DNA of 64,000 bases from Scytonema millei VB511283. GTDB taxonomy: Bacteria > Cyanobacteriota > Cyanobacteriia > Cyanobacteriales > Chroococcidiopsidaceae. Of the stretch, positions 8,579 to 17,820 are shown piece after piece. Where the stretch lies: positions 172,010 through 236,009 of the forward strand of contig NZ_JTJC03000007.1 in NCBI RefSeq assembly GCF_000817735.3, written 5' to 3'. A program made the position numbers and the translations under genes. Under the pieces are notes generated by a model that did not search any database, was not told where the DNA came from, and saw nothing but the letters and a program-made list of their open reading frames with translations. Positions within the stretch are counted from its first letter, which is position 1. Every line of letters begins with the position of its first letter.

Positions 8579-9256
8579 ATGTACCAAGCACCGTTCCCCA
8601 CCGCCATCAAAACTGTCGAACTTAAGTCTCCCCAGACACTAGATGCAGTTCATCCATCAGCCAGATCGGCTTTCAAGAGATGTTTGGACATCGTTGGCAG
8701 TTTAGTCGGACTGTCGATCTTGGCAGTTATCTTCATACCTTTAGCGATCGCCATCAAGTTAGACAGCCCAGGACCAATTTTCTACGGGCAAGAACGCTAC
8801 GGACTGCAAGGACGAATATTTCGGATGTGGAAATTCCGTTCGATGGTTCCAAACGCAGACGCACTGAAGTCTCAAGTGAAAAACGAAGCATCGGGGCTAA
8901 TTTTCAAAAACACGCAAGATCCAAGAATTACGAGAGTTGGTCGTTTCTTGAGAAGCACTAGCCTAGACGAACTGCCCCAATTTTGGAACGTATTAGTTGG
9001 AGACATGAGTTTAGTAGGTACTCGTCCACCAACTGCTGACGAAGTTGCTCAGTACAACGATCGCCACTGGCAAAGATTAAACGTGAAGCCGGGTTTAACG
9101 GGAGAGTGGCAAGTCAGCGGACGCTCTAGCATTAAAGATTTTGAAGAGATTGTCAATCTCGACCTGCGCTACCAAAAAATGTGGCATCCCTTCTACGACT
9201 TGTTCATCATTGCTAAGACTGTGTACGTAATTTTTGCTAAAGTAGGTGCTTGCTAA
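8579..9256 (+). CDS. Second polyprenyl-phosphate sugar-1-P transferase
   Basis: A short monotopic phosphoglycosyltransferase of the same superfamily as the gene at 4507, so the locus has two initiators. Features are AFKRCLDIVGSLVGL, one hydrophobic segment, SPGPIFYGQERYGLQGR, WKFRSM, the catalytic LRSTSLDELPQFWNVLVGD, GTRPP and KPGLTGEWQVSGRSS. The protein is about 225 residues and lacks extra N-terminal helices. I use the ATG at 8579; a GTG two codons earlier is also possible, and no strong ribosome binding site decides it. A good terminator follows 50 bases after the stop, so it is probably monocistronic. Which sugar it transfers is not visible. Confidence 0.9.
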   Translation: MYQAPFPTAIKTVELKSPQTLDAVHPSARSAFKRCLDIVGSLVGLSILAVIFIPLAIAIKLDSPGPIFYGQERYGLQGRIFRMWKFRSMVPNADALKSQVKNEASGLIFKNTQDPRITRVGRFLRSTSLDELPQFWNVLVGDMSLVGTRPPTADEVAQYNDRHWQRLNVKPGLTGEWQVSGRSSIKDFEEIVNLDLRYQKMWHPFYDLFIIAKTVYVIFAKVGAC

Positions 9257-9306
9257 GCAGCAATTAACGATCGGCAACCAGTTGATATAGAATTCCTTGG
9301 GGGACG

Positions 9307-9333
9307 ACCAGCCTGTATACGGCTGGTTTTTAT
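9307..9333 (+). terminator. Rho-independent terminator
   Basis: Stem ACCAGCC/GGCTGGT around a seven-base loop TGTATAC, followed by TTTTATT. It lies 50 bases past the stop of the sugar transferase. Confidence 0.85.
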
Positions 9334-9351
9334 TGCGTCTAAATTGTAAAA

Positions 9352-9379
9352 GTAGGGGCGCATAGCTATGCGCCCCTAC
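9352..9379. repeat. Dispersed GTAGGGGCG palindrome, copy 2
   Basis: A perfect 28-base palindrome (GTAGGGGCGCATAG and its complement) that reaches the first base of the stop codon of the minus-strand glycosyltransferase. It shares its outer nine bases with the element at 339-366. Confidence 0.8.
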
Positions 9380-10566
9380 TACCAAGAAATTTGCGATCGC
9401 TCTCGTACGACTTGTTGATAAACTGCTTGCGTTTGTCGGGCTAACTTGCTCCAATTAAAGCGGCGATCTAAATCCTCATAAGCATTGTCAATTAGCCATT
9501 GCCGATAATCGGGATTTTTTAAGACTTCTAAAATTCCCCAGGCAAGGGAGTCAGAGTTATTCGTCCAAGTCACAACTCCAGTCTTGGTATGCTGCACGAC
9601 TTCTGGAAATCCGCCCGTATCGGAGACAACGACGGGTACGCGGGCAGCGAAGCTTTCTAGGGCAACAATCCCAAACGGTTCGTAGAGGCTAGGAAACACG
9701 GCACAATCAGCCACTGCTTGAAATTTATCGAGAAAGTCGTCGTACATAAAACCTGTGAAATAGCACTTGTGCCAAATACCTAGATCCCAGGCTTGACGCT
9801 TCAAAGCTTCGGTATTACCACCACCAACAAGTACGAATTTAGCACGACCACCCATTTCCCACAGCACTTTGGGAGCTGCATTCAGCATCACGGACACGCC
9901 TTTTTCGTAAGTCATACGACCGACGTAGTAAACGATCTTCTCATCATCTTCAGCATATTGACGGCGGAAGTGCCAATAATCAAAATCTTGCCGTCTGTGC
10001 TTCTTTTCAGGACGGATACCGTTATAAATGACATCGATTTTGTCCCAAGGACTCGCCAGCGCCCGTTCTACTTCGCGCCGCATGTAGTCGGTACAGACGA
10101 TAATTCGCCAAGCATTATAAGCGAGTAATTGCTCTTTGCCGTTGATGTAGCGCTGTTCTTCGGTATAGATACCGTTGTAACGACCGTGTTCGGTAGCGTG
10201 AATTGTAGCAATCAGGGGGATTTTAAAATTATGCTTGAGGGCGATCGCGGCATCTGCTACCAACCAGTCATGGGCGTGGATCAGATCGAACGGTTCTTCT
10301 TCTAAGATCAACTTTGCGCCGTGGCTACCCATGCTTTCATTCATGTTTGCCACCCAATGGAAAAAGTCATGTCCCCAGGCAACTGGGACCCGATGTACGT
10401 GGATTCCCTCGAAAAGCTCGTACATTGGTGCATGACCGAATTCCACTGTCACCATGTGGACTTCATGCCCTAGTTTGACCAGTTCGGGGTAGAGTTCCCC
10501 AACATGCCGAGCAATGCCTCCGACAATGCGCGGCGGAAATTCCCAGCTTAATACGAGTATTTTCAT
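9379..10566 (-). CDS. GT4 family glycosyltransferase (GlgA-like fold)
   Basis: A 395-residue GT-B retaining glycosyltransferase. MKILVLSWEFPPRIVGGIARH is the N-terminal glycine loop shared with starch/glycogen synthase-like GT4 enzymes; DLIHAHDWLVADAA and TIHATEHGRYNG follow. The donor domain shows YVGRMTYEKGVSVML, VLVGGG, and PSLYEPFGIVALESFAARVPVVVSD with the EPFG...E catalytic pattern. It is shorter than bona fide glycogen synthase (about 475 residues), so an unassigned cytosolic transferase is the safer call. The start is the ATG at 10566; a TTG three codons upstream is in frame. It stands 100 bases downstream of the DUF2079 gene on the same strand, possibly one transcript. Confidence 0.88.
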   Translation of the reverse strand: MKILVLSWEFPPRIVGGIARHVGELYPELVKLGHEVHMVTVEFGHAPMYELFEGIHVHRVPVAWGHDFFHWVANMNESMGSHGAKLILEEEPFDLIHAHDWLVADAAIALKHNFKIPLIATIHATEHGRYNGIYTEEQRYINGKEQLLAYNAWRIIVCTDYMRREVERALASPWDKIDVIYNGIRPEKKHRRQDFDYWHFRRQYAEDDEKIVYYVGRMTYEKGVSVMLNAAPKVLWEMGGRAKFVLVGGGNTEALKRQAWDLGIWHKCYFTGFMYDDFLDKFQAVADCAVFPSLYEPFGIVALESFAARVPVVVSDTGGFPEVVQHTKTGVVTWTNNSDSLAWGILEVLKNPDYRQWLIDNAYEDLDRRFNWSKLARQTQAVYQQVVRERSQISW

Positions 10567-10675
10567 CGACCCCAATCCCTGCGACTTACTTGCTGCTTAC
10601 CTACAATCTATCTAAATGTATAGGATTGGAATTTGAATGAGTATTCTCACTCAATTCTTCACAAAATTTAACTTC

Positions 10676-12307
10676 CTAGTTTGACAAATTTTGCCGAAAA
10701 GCCAACCAAGCAGATGTGGCTTCCGGCAGTGAAGTGACACCTTTATGCAGCAAAATGACTCCATCTTGAAAGCCGACAATCCCATATTCGCCTGTATTAA
10801 AGAGTCGATCGATCAGTTTTACATTGTCTTGTAACTGCTGGCGATCGCTTGTAAAAGCAACTTGATACTGTTGCAGTTGCCAGAGGTCGGCAATTGCATA
10901 TTCTACCTGAATGACTTCCCTCGCATCATTACGCAACTGCAATCCTGGTAGACGCAGGATCTCGCGACGGCTGGAAAGGTGAGGCACGATATGAGTGGTT
11001 GCCGATACACTCGCTTGTGGGGGAATTTGTGCTAGCAGCGATCGCATTTGGCTAACGTGTTGCCATTGACGCGGTAGGGAAATATGTACCCAAGGTTGAA
11101 TCGAATCGGGAATTAAAAAGTAAAGCGTCCGGTTGGGATTGTAGGCAATTGTAATTACTAGGGAAAGACAAATACATCCAATCCAGAAGCGCTGAAACTT
11201 GGGCTTAAAGACTTTAGGATGCACTGACCACCACAAAATCGCGCCGTAGAATAATCCTGGGACGACGCTCATGGCATAGCGAATCGTAATTGCTAGAACG
11301 GATTCACCTTGACCTAAGAATAGTTTTAACAGAGGAAAACCCGCGATCGCCCAAGCCGTGCCAGACAGTGCGGGAACGAAAGCCAAAGGCAGCCATTGCC
11401 CCAGTAAATACAAAAATGTCCCAGGAAAAGGAGTCACTAATTCTACGAGCAATCGCCAAGGATTGCTGACAATTCCCCAAATAATCTCAACGGTAGACGC
11501 ATCTTCCCCAGTTGCATACTGTCCGAACCGCTCCATCATGAAGCGCTTGGAAATATCCTCTGAAAACAGCGGCATGATTGAATTTGTCAAAGCCAGCATG
11601 TAGCCAAAACTGAGAATGCATGTCGCTAAACCAGCACGGGGAAAACGCCGACTTAAAACCATATAAGCCCCTACCCCAAATAACCCAATGCCGCTATCTT
11701 CCCTCACAGCTAAAAGCAGCACTGCCAGCAACCAAAAGACCCACCACTTGCGTTTTTCCATTGCCAGCAGAATACCAAACGTAAGTAAAGGTATCTGGCT
11801 AATGTCGTGGAAGTTAGTTAAAGTTGGACCAACAACAGCGATCGCGCCATAAAAACTCACGCTAACCATCGCTGCTAAGAGTGGTTCGAGATACAAGCGA
11901 GCCAAGAAATATAAAACAATCCCAGCAGCGGTGACTAGAACGACCTGTAACACGCTCAAAGTCGCCGGAGATGGGAAAAGGGCATATAGCGGTAGCCAAA
12001 CGAGTAAGGCAGGGGTAAAATGCTGTCCTAGCCGATGGTAGTAAACCTCTGGGATTTCTCCAGCATGAACGACGTTCGTGGATAGGCTAGAAGAAAGAGA
12101 ACTCTGGAAAAATCTACCGTGAATCCCATTCCAGAAAACTTGATTGAATATGCCCTGGTCGAAAGTCGCATAGAAGCTATAGTACCGATGCAAGACCAGA
12201 ATTAATCCCACGAGCAAAAAAGCGATCGCACCACCTGTTATTAACTTTATGCCTGGTTGTTTTTGCGATCTCAACGCCTGTAGTTTCAACATTTGTAATC
12301 TCAACAT
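10676..12307 (-). CDS. DUF2079 multi-spanning membrane protein
   Basis: An integral membrane protein of about 543 residues belonging to the DUF2079 group, distantly related to GT-C glycosyltransferases and common in cyanobacteria. About ten hydrophobic segments are visible. The conserved first loop YSFYATFDQGIFNQVFWNG after helix 1 contains the acidic residue pattern of GT-C folds. LGQHFTPALLVWLPLYALFP and TNFHDISQIPLL follow, the latter resembling the second conserved loop. The C-terminal 130 residues are soluble and probably extracytoplasmic. The start is the ATG at 12307, because GAGGAG lies seven bases ahead; the GTG at 12313 overlaps that box. Substrate unknown; neighbours point to glycan work. 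Confidence 0.85.
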   Translation of the reverse strand: MLRLQMLKLQALRSQKQPGIKLITGGAIAFLLVGLILVLHRYYSFYATFDQGIFNQVFWNGIHGRFFQSSLSSSLSTNVVHAGEIPEVYYHRLGQHFTPALLVWLPLYALFPSPATLSVLQVVLVTAAGIVLYFLARLYLEPLLAAMVSVSFYGAIAVVGPTLTNFHDISQIPLLTFGILLAMEKRKWWVFWLLAVLLLAVREDSGIGLFGVGAYMVLSRRFPRAGLATCILSFGYMLALTNSIMPLFSEDISKRFMMERFGQYATGEDASTVEIIWGIVSNPWRLLVELVTPFPGTFLYLLGQWLPLAFVPALSGTAWAIAGFPLLKLFLGQGESVLAITIRYAMSVVPGLFYGAILWWSVHPKVFKPKFQRFWIGCICLSLVITIAYNPNRTLYFLIPDSIQPWVHISLPRQWQHVSQMRSLLAQIPPQASVSATTHIVPHLSSRREILRLPGLQLRNDAREVIQVEYAIADLWQLQQYQVAFTSDRQQLQDNVKLIDRLFNTGEYGIVGFQDGVILLHKGVTSLPEATSAWLAFRQNLSN

Positions 12308-13092
12308 TTTCACTCCTCACGAATCTGCGTTTTAAGCATTAAGTTTTGATTCAACTTTCAATCAGACTTTGGTAATAGTAAATTGATTTTTTCGAGAACA
12401 GCTCCAGAGTAAATTGTAAAACTCAACGAGCTGTACTGCCGATCGCGACATTCGCTCGACTGAAGGTTCATATTACAAAAAAGTTAAGCGCACTTTAAAA
12501 CATCAGTGATTACACTGATGTTTTTCATGATAAATGTATTTCTAAATCAAACTATATTTAAGTATTTATACTGATAAACTTTATTACATTATAGTTTTTT
12601 CAGCAAGCTAGCCATGTATACCGACTTTAAATAAAAACCTTTCGTAATAAACTATTTCAGCTTTTTTTATTGCATATTAGACATACAAATATTCAGGAAA
12701 ATTGCGGTTGGTTGTATATTCGATTTAGCATAAATTAAAAATATGCTTGAGTGATTTTACATACAAAAACTCTAGGAACTATGTAATTAACGTGCAAAAT
12801 ATTAGTTGTCTATCCGCAACAAAATTGGTTGTAAATACTACGTTTGAATGCTGAAACAGATGGTTTGCTGCCTGTTATTGGATGAAAATCAACCTGAATC
12901 AACTGTAACTATTGCTGCAAAAACAGTTCTATTTGTTCGTAGTTTGACAAAGCAGACTTGCTAGTATCCAAAGCCTACAGATGCCAAATATCTTGTTGAG
13001 TTGCAAGAGTTACACGGTGGTATGAATTACCGATTTTCCTACCTACAGTTTCTAGAAAATGTATTAGTTCTTTACAAAAAAAGGAGATGACT
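12308..13092. other. Long A+T-rich divergent intergenic region
   Basis: Nearly 790 bases without a supported ORF between divergent genes. It is strikingly A+T-rich compared with its surroundings and poor in GCGATCGC. It contains one strong bidirectional hairpin (12497-12524). The AAGGAG box at 13080-13085 decides the start of the next gene. The composition would fit recently acquired DNA or a promoter region with an untranslated RNA. Confidence 0.55.
12497..12525. terminator. Perfect 12-bp hairpin with T-run
   Basis: AAAACATCAGTG pairs perfectly with CACTGATGTTTT across an ATTA loop and runs into five T residues on the plus strand (and an A-run ahead, so it can work both ways). It is not downstream of any gene; both neighbours start away from it. 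It therefore suggests an unannotated transcript ending here, or insulation of the two promoters. Confidence 0.65.
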
Positions 13093-14238
13093 ATGACTGC
13101 GCTTCTACTAAATCATCCCGCTCAAACTATTTCTCTTTGCGATTTGCTAGAGAGACTACCACAATATCCCAACGATCGCGATTTCGGTTCGGACATCAAC
13201 GAAGCAAATCGTTTACTTTTGTCTGATGAATATAGTATTTCACAAAAAATAAAGTGCTGTTTTGAGTGGATGTCTCGTTCTCAACCTTGTTTATTTGGTC
13301 GGATGGCTGCTTTAGGTTCAGAGGGTCTTGCTGTTAATATATGTTGGCTCTCTGAAAATGATATTGCCTTGGGAGACCTCTACTTAATTAGAAAAATTCA
13401 AGCGGAACGTAGAGCTTGGAAAGATAGAGCTGAGAAGGGTGAAAGTCATGGATTCTTAGTTATGTTTAACAGTAAAAAGCTAGCTTTTGCTAAACCAAGT
13501 TTAGAATTATTAGAGGTTTGCAAGCATATCTCCGATCTCTATTTCATCGAACACGCTCCTACTGAAGCCGACGTAATTTATACAGAAGCAATACCGCTGC
13601 GAGATCGAGCGGGAAAGCTGGCTATTTTCAAAGCTGGAGCGAATATATTTTATCCAGGAGCGCATAAAACCCGCAACCATGACCGTCGATTACCTGGAGG
13701 ATTACTGATTTCAATTAACTCTCCAGGTCACTATGCAAATTCTCTCATACTACGTGGGCTAGCTAAGTCAATTTCTGAAGCTGTAGAGTTTATTAGACAG
13801 GTAGCTTGGCGTTCTATCGGTAATGGCGGAATGGGCGATCGTAAAATTCAAAGTACTACTTGGCACAATCAGGATCTATCTCGTCCTCCATCTCAATGTC
13901 CAATGAAGCATCGTCCTCCTTATATTCCGATTGACTTTTCTACAAAAACATACTCTAGTTTGTATCATACAGATGTTCTTTCACCTACCGCAGTCACAGT
14001 CGATCCAACAGATATAGATAAACTAGGAGCCAATTATGAAAACTTAGAGGCTTGGAGCGAGCTACGCACTGATTACTTAACAACAAAAGTTTACGAGCCT
14101 AAAGATAGAAATTACGCTTTATTTCACGGGCATCCTATTTCGGAAGAAGCGAAATATCATAATCCCTGGTCTCCAATTCGACCATCTAATCAGCCAGGAT
14201 TGCACTATGGATATTCCGAATACCTAGAGGAAATCTAA
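13093..14238 (+). CDS. Unrecognised 381-residue protein
   Basis: I do not recognise this family. The protein is soluble, without signal peptide or membrane segment. It contains SQPCLFGRMAAL (about residues 68-79), WLSENDIALGD, a basic helix QAERRAWKDRAEKG, then RLPGGLLISINSPGHYANSL (about 199-218) and a Pro/Tyr/His-rich C-terminal third with an NPWSP block. The Cys-Pro-Phe-like and PGG...PGH blocks weakly recall YqcI/YcgG-type enzymes, but I do not assign it. I choose the ATG at 13093: AAGGAG sits seven bases ahead, while the ATG at 13087 abuts that box. It precedes an EamA exporter by 96 bases on the same strand. Low GCGATCGC content and A+T-rich flanks suggest transfer. Confidence 0.8.
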   Translation: MTALLLNHPAQTISLCDLLERLPQYPNDRDFGSDINEANRLLLSDEYSISQKIKCCFEWMSRSQPCLFGRMAALGSEGLAVNICWLSENDIALGDLYLIRKIQAERRAWKDRAEKGESHGFLVMFNSKKLAFAKPSLELLEVCKHISDLYFIEHAPTEADVIYTEAIPLRDRAGKLAIFKAGANIFYPGAHKTRNHDRRLPGGLLISINSPGHYANSLILRGLAKSISEAVEFIRQVAWRSIGNGGMGDRKIQSTTWHNQDLSRPPSQCPMKHRPPYIPIDFSTKTYSSLYHTDVLSPTAVTVDPTDIDKLGANYENLEAWSELRTDYLTTKVYEPKDRNYALFHGHPISEEAKYHNPWSPIRPSNQPGLHYGYSEYLEEI

Positions 14239-14334
14239 ATCCGCAGTCGGTTAAAGAAGTTGTTGTCAGACTGAAAGGCTGGATGCAAGGTTGAAAATTT
14301 TTACAATTGGTTCTGTTTTAATTGAGGCAGAAAT

Positions 14335-15258
14335 ATGTCAAATACTTCATCTTCCCTCATTTTTGACAAAGGGAGAGCTGTAGGAGCTATGATTCTTTCC
14401 TCTGCTTGCTGGGGACTGGCTACAGTCATGAGTAAAGCAGCATTAGGTTCTGTTCCTCCTTTACATTTACTAGCAATTCAACTAGCATCCAGTATTACTT
14501 TTCTGTGGACGATCGCGCTACTAACCAAACAATATCCCTCATGGAAATGGCAAACGTTGAAATATAGCCTGACTGGGATTTTAGAACCAGGATTTGCTTA
14601 TATTTTTGGGATGTTGGGACTTGTTATGACCACTGCCAGTAATGCCTCGCTAATTGGCACAACTGAACCCATTATTATTATTGCGATTTCTTGGATATTC
14701 TTACGCGAGAAAGTGACAAAAACTTTTCTGCTTTTTACTGGCTTTGCTTTGGCAGGAGTGATTTTAATCATCAGTCAAGATCTCAACCTACTCCAATTCA
14801 ATAGTCAATCGTTCTTGGGAGATTTTTTGATTTTTATTGGTACATTTTGTGCCGCACTCTATGTGGTGATATCTCATCGTATAGTAGGGAGCGATCGCAC
14901 TCTCTCTCCCTTATCCTTAGCAGCAATACAACAAACTGGTGGTTTTATCTTAGTAACTTTAGTTTGGTGGGCTGGCATACTCGGTAGAGAAGTGATGAAT
15001 TTGCCAGGATTAAATATAGGTGTGTGGTTATTGGCGATCGCCTCTGGGATCGTACAGTACGCCCTTGCCTTTTGGTTCTATCTCATCGCTCTTAGAGAGA
15101 TCGCTGCTGGTACTGCGGCTCTATTCCTTACCCTGATCCCAGTTTTTGGTGTAGGCGGAGCATATCTGTTTTTACACGAGCAGCTCACGTTATGGCAGTG
15201 GATAGGAGCTACCTTGATTGTCTCAGCAGTGTCCGGCATTACTTCGCAGCAGAAGTAA
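14335..15258 (+). CDS. EamA (DMT superfamily) transporter
   Basis: A 307-residue inner-membrane exporter of the drug/metabolite transporter superfamily with ten predicted helices formed by two EamA repeats (about residues 15-140 and 155-300). The typical LASSACWG-like opening appears as MILSSACWGLATVMSKAALG. TTEPIIIIAISWIFLREKV closes the first repeat, and LIPVFGVGGAYLFLHEQLT is its counterpart in the second. The family exports amino acids, nucleosides or metabolites; the cargo here is unknown. Its position behind the unrecognised 381-residue protein suggests export of that enzyme's product, which is inference only. Confidence 0.92.
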   Translation: MSNTSSSLIFDKGRAVGAMILSSACWGLATVMSKAALGSVPPLHLLAIQLASSITFLWTIALLTKQYPSWKWQTLKYSLTGILEPGFAYIFGMLGLVMTTASNASLIGTTEPIIIIAISWIFLREKVTKTFLLFTGFALAGVILIISQDLNLLQFNSQSFLGDFLIFIGTFCAALYVVISHRIVGSDRTLSPLSLAAIQQTGGFILVTLVWWAGILGREVMNLPGLNIGVWLLAIASGIVQYALAFWFYLIALREIAAGTAALFLTLIPVFGVGGAYLFLHEQLTLWQWIGATLIVSAVSGITSQQK

Positions 15259-15341
15259 TTCTATTCGCAAACCACATGCGCAGGTGACTAATTCCGATCG
15301 TTACTGCAAAATGAAATAAGGATAAGTTATAACTAGCTCCC

Positions 15342-16739
15342 ATGCCTACCGCGCTTGCCGATTCCAAAAACTTGCTCGCTGATGCGATCGCTAAGTACTC
15401 TCATAAAGTTGATTATTTGCTCGTTCGCCTCGAAGAGTCCCAGGGAACAGATATTATGCTGCGGGGCAATAAGATAGAAACATTGAGCGAAGGAATTTCG
15501 ATCGGCGGGCAAGTTCGCGCGTGCTACAAGGGCGGTTGGGGATTGAGTAGTTTTAATAAATTATCCGATCTCAACTCTAGAATCGAAGAAGCGATCGCGG
15601 CAGCGCGAATTGTGGGTAATCATGAAACCCTGCTAGCAGATATCGAACCAGTGCAAGCTACCTGCTTTGTCCCCTTGACAGGAACCGATCCGCGTCACGT
15701 TCCGCTAGCACAAAAAAAGGAATTATGCGATCGCTATGGCGAAATTCTCAAAAGCGCGAGCGATCGAATTACCACTACGTCAGTCCGTTACGGCGATATT
15801 TGCCAGCGAGTCATTATTGCCAGTTCGGAAGGAACGTTAATCGATCAATCTTGGGTGGACATGGAAATGCGCTTTGCTGCAACTGCACGCGATGGGGATA
15901 CAGTCCAGACAGGTAGAGAAACCACTGGTTCTCGCAAGGCTTATGAGGATTTAGTGAGTTTGGATGCCCAAGTCCAAAGTGCAGCTCAAAGAGCTGTAGC
16001 AGCGTTGTCTCTACCTTCAGTTAAAGGCAACACCTATACTGTTGCGATCGATCCGATCCTCTCTGGTTTATTCGTTCACGAAGCCTTCGGGCATCTTTCT
16101 GAAGCAGATATGGCGTATGAAAACCCCGATCTGCTAGAAGTTATGAGCATGGGACGGCGCTTTGGACCCAAGGAGCTACAAATTTTTGATGGTGCAGCAC
16201 CCCAAGGACATCGTGGTAGTTACTTCTACGACGATGAAGGGACTCCGGCGACAACGACGCAATTAATTCAAGATGGCGTTTTGGTTGGTAGGCTCCATTC
16301 ACGCGAAACTGCTGGCAAGTTGGGAGAAACACCCACAGGAAACGCTCGTTGTCTCAGCTATCACTACGCTCCCATCGTCCGCATGACAAACACTTGGATC
16401 GAGCGGGGGACGACACCAGTGGCAGATTTATTTACCGATATTAAAGAAGGAGTCTACGCCCGCAACTGGTTGGGAGGGATGACTAATGGTGAAATGTTTA
16501 CCTTCAGCGCAGGAGAAGCTTGGCTAATCCGCAATGGTAAACTTGCCGAACCCGTGCGCGATGTTACACTGTCGGGAAATGTCTTTCAAACCCTAGCAGA
16601 TATCGAGGCGATCGGAGATGATTTCTACTGGGATGAATCTGGCGGCTGTGGTAAAGGCGGGCAAAATGGTTTACCTGTTGGTTGCGGCGGTCCCAGTTTG
16701 AGAATTCGGAATGTGGTTGTAGGTGGAGAAGCGTGTTGA
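15342..16739 (+). CDS. tldD: TldD family metalloprotease
   Basis: A 465-residue TldD/PmbA-family zinc protease subunit. In bacteria TldD pairs with TldE/PmbA to degrade unfolded peptides and to trim leader peptides of some ribosomal peptide products. The metal site HExxxH is visible as HEAFGH at residues 246-251 within GLFVHEAFGHLSEAD. The glycine-rich domain III tail GKGGQNGLPVGCGGPSLRI matches TldD rather than PmbA. Length is normal (450-480). No PmbA partner lies in the window. Two adjacent GCGATCGC-containing stretches near the start agree with a resident gene. It converges on the membrane protein at 16763 with a 23-base gap. Confidence 0.93.
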   Translation: MPTALADSKNLLADAIAKYSHKVDYLLVRLEESQGTDIMLRGNKIETLSEGISIGGQVRACYKGGWGLSSFNKLSDLNSRIEEAIAAARIVGNHETLLADIEPVQATCFVPLTGTDPRHVPLAQKKELCDRYGEILKSASDRITTTSVRYGDICQRVIIASSEGTLIDQSWVDMEMRFAATARDGDTVQTGRETTGSRKAYEDLVSLDAQVQSAAQRAVAALSLPSVKGNTYTVAIDPILSGLFVHEAFGHLSEADMAYENPDLLEVMSMGRRFGPKELQIFDGAAPQGHRGSYFYDDEGTPATTTQLIQDGVLVGRLHSRETAGKLGETPTGNARCLSYHYAPIVRMTNTWIERGTTPVADLFTDIKEGVYARNWLGGMTNGEMFTFSAGEAWLIRNGKLAEPVRDVTLSGNVFQTLADIEAIGDDFYWDESGGCGKGGQNGLPVGCGGPSLRIRNVVVGGEAC

Positions 16740-16762
16740 ATTCGGAATTCCAACACTCTGCT

Positions 16763-17182
16763 TTAAATGCTTACCTTTGGTTCCTTGCGCCATTCTTTCA
16801 AAACTAAAGCCGATCGCAGGATAAAAATTAGTAGAGAGATACCTGCGATCGCATCCGTCCAAATTAATAAATGCATCTTTCCAGAAAATACATGTTGAAC
16901 TGAATAAAGGTAATGTCCTGGACTAGAAAGTCCAGTTATAGAATAAATTCCTAAACATACATACGCAGCCCAAAACATGTCTTTAACGTACAACACATAG
17001 CCAACAACGCCAAACGTTGTTAGTACGATCCAAGCAAGATAAATACTATCGGGAGTAATCCAATTAGGTTGGGGATACTTATCATAGGATACAAAATTAT
17101 CTGAGTAGTGCAAGATAGTGGAAATAACATTAACAATTAGTAGTATGAATAACGCAGTTCGATTGATTTTCTTACCATCCAT
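16763..17182 (-). CDS. Four-helix membrane protein, unknown
   Basis: A 139-residue integral membrane protein with four hydrophobic segments (about residues 8-25, 47-65, 70-88, 105-125). HYSDNFVSYDKYPQP follows the first helix and is probably exposed; SPGHYLY and HLLIWTDAIAG mark the later loops. I do not recognise a characterised family; similar small four-helix proteins occur in several bacterial phyla. The gene ends 23 bases from the tldD stop, with the strands converging, and lies 60 bases downstream of the HD protein on the same strand, so co-transcription with that gene is likely. Confidence 0.7.
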   Translation of the reverse strand: MDGKKINRTALFILLIVNVISTILHYSDNFVSYDKYPQPNWITPDSIYLAWIVLTTFGVVGYVLYVKDMFWAAYVCLGIYSITGLSSPGHYLYSVQHVFSGKMHLLIWTDAIAGISLLIFILRSALVLKEWRKEPKVSI

Positions 17183-17243
17183 TGTAATAAGTCTCCTTAT
17201 TGTTGAGATATTGGCTGAATTAAAGATGACAAATTAAGTTTTC

Positions 17244-17798
17244 TTACCAGCGCAGAATTGGCAATGGATTAAGTGGATGTTTTATAGCATAACTTCCTAA
17301 CACTTTGGCGATCGCACTGGGATAAAAGCTGTAAGTTGGAAATGCTTGATGAACTTCGCGAACATAACTTTTAGGTAAGCCAAAACGCAGTTTTCCAAAA
17401 CTTACATCAATCCAGTCAGCTTGACGCATTGATTCTACAAGGTTGGCAAATTCACCTTTATAAGTTCTAATTTTGTGGTGGTTGCGAATCATTGCAGCAA
17501 TTTCAGCCGACCATTCTTGACGATTAATAGACGTTAAATAAAGTTCGGCTAATTCTACCGCTGGTTCGAGGTATGCTACCGTGCGATCGGGAAAAATTGT
17601 TAGGTCGTGCAAAGCAGTTGCTATTGCAATTTTCTCTTCTCTATCTACCTCTGGTTTACTTAAACAAAGCACAAAATTAAGCATTCGCAAGCAATGATTG
17701 CGGTAGCCAACAAAGTCAGATTTTGAAGAAAAAGTTTCTCGTCTTGGTTCTAAAATGTCATCAATAAGATGACATTCAGTTATAATTTTCTGGTTCAT
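17244..17798 (-). CDS. HD-domain protein
   Basis: A soluble protein of 184 residues. The metal-binding pattern of HD phosphohydrolases is present as H near YRNHCLRM (about residue 37), ATALHDLTIFPD (the HD pair about 66-67) and RNHHKIRTY, with a later aspartate in RQADWIDVSFG. These match HD proteins acting on nucleotides or small phosphoesters; the substrate is unknown. I start at the ATG at 17798 (MNQKIITECHLIDD). The extra 44 codons up to 17930 are encoded by an inverted GCAAAG repeat and look non-native. It lies 27 bases after the AraC regulator region on the same strand. Confidence 0.78.
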   Translation of the reverse strand: MNQKIITECHLIDDILEPRRETFSSKSDFVGYRNHCLRMLNFVLCLSKPEVDREEKIAIATALHDLTIFPDRTVAYLEPAVELAELYLTSINRQEWSAEIAAMIRNHHKIRTYKGEFANLVESMRQADWIDVSFGKLRFGLPKSYVREVHQAFPTYSFYPSAIAKVLGSYAIKHPLNPLPILRW

Positions 17799-17820
17799 CG
17801 CTAGGCTTTCTATCTTTTTT

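Noticed and set aside
9379..10566. Glycogen synthase (glgA)
   Set aside because: The fold and EPFG motif fit, but the protein is about 80 residues shorter than GlgA and no glg genes are near, so I kept a general GT4 call.
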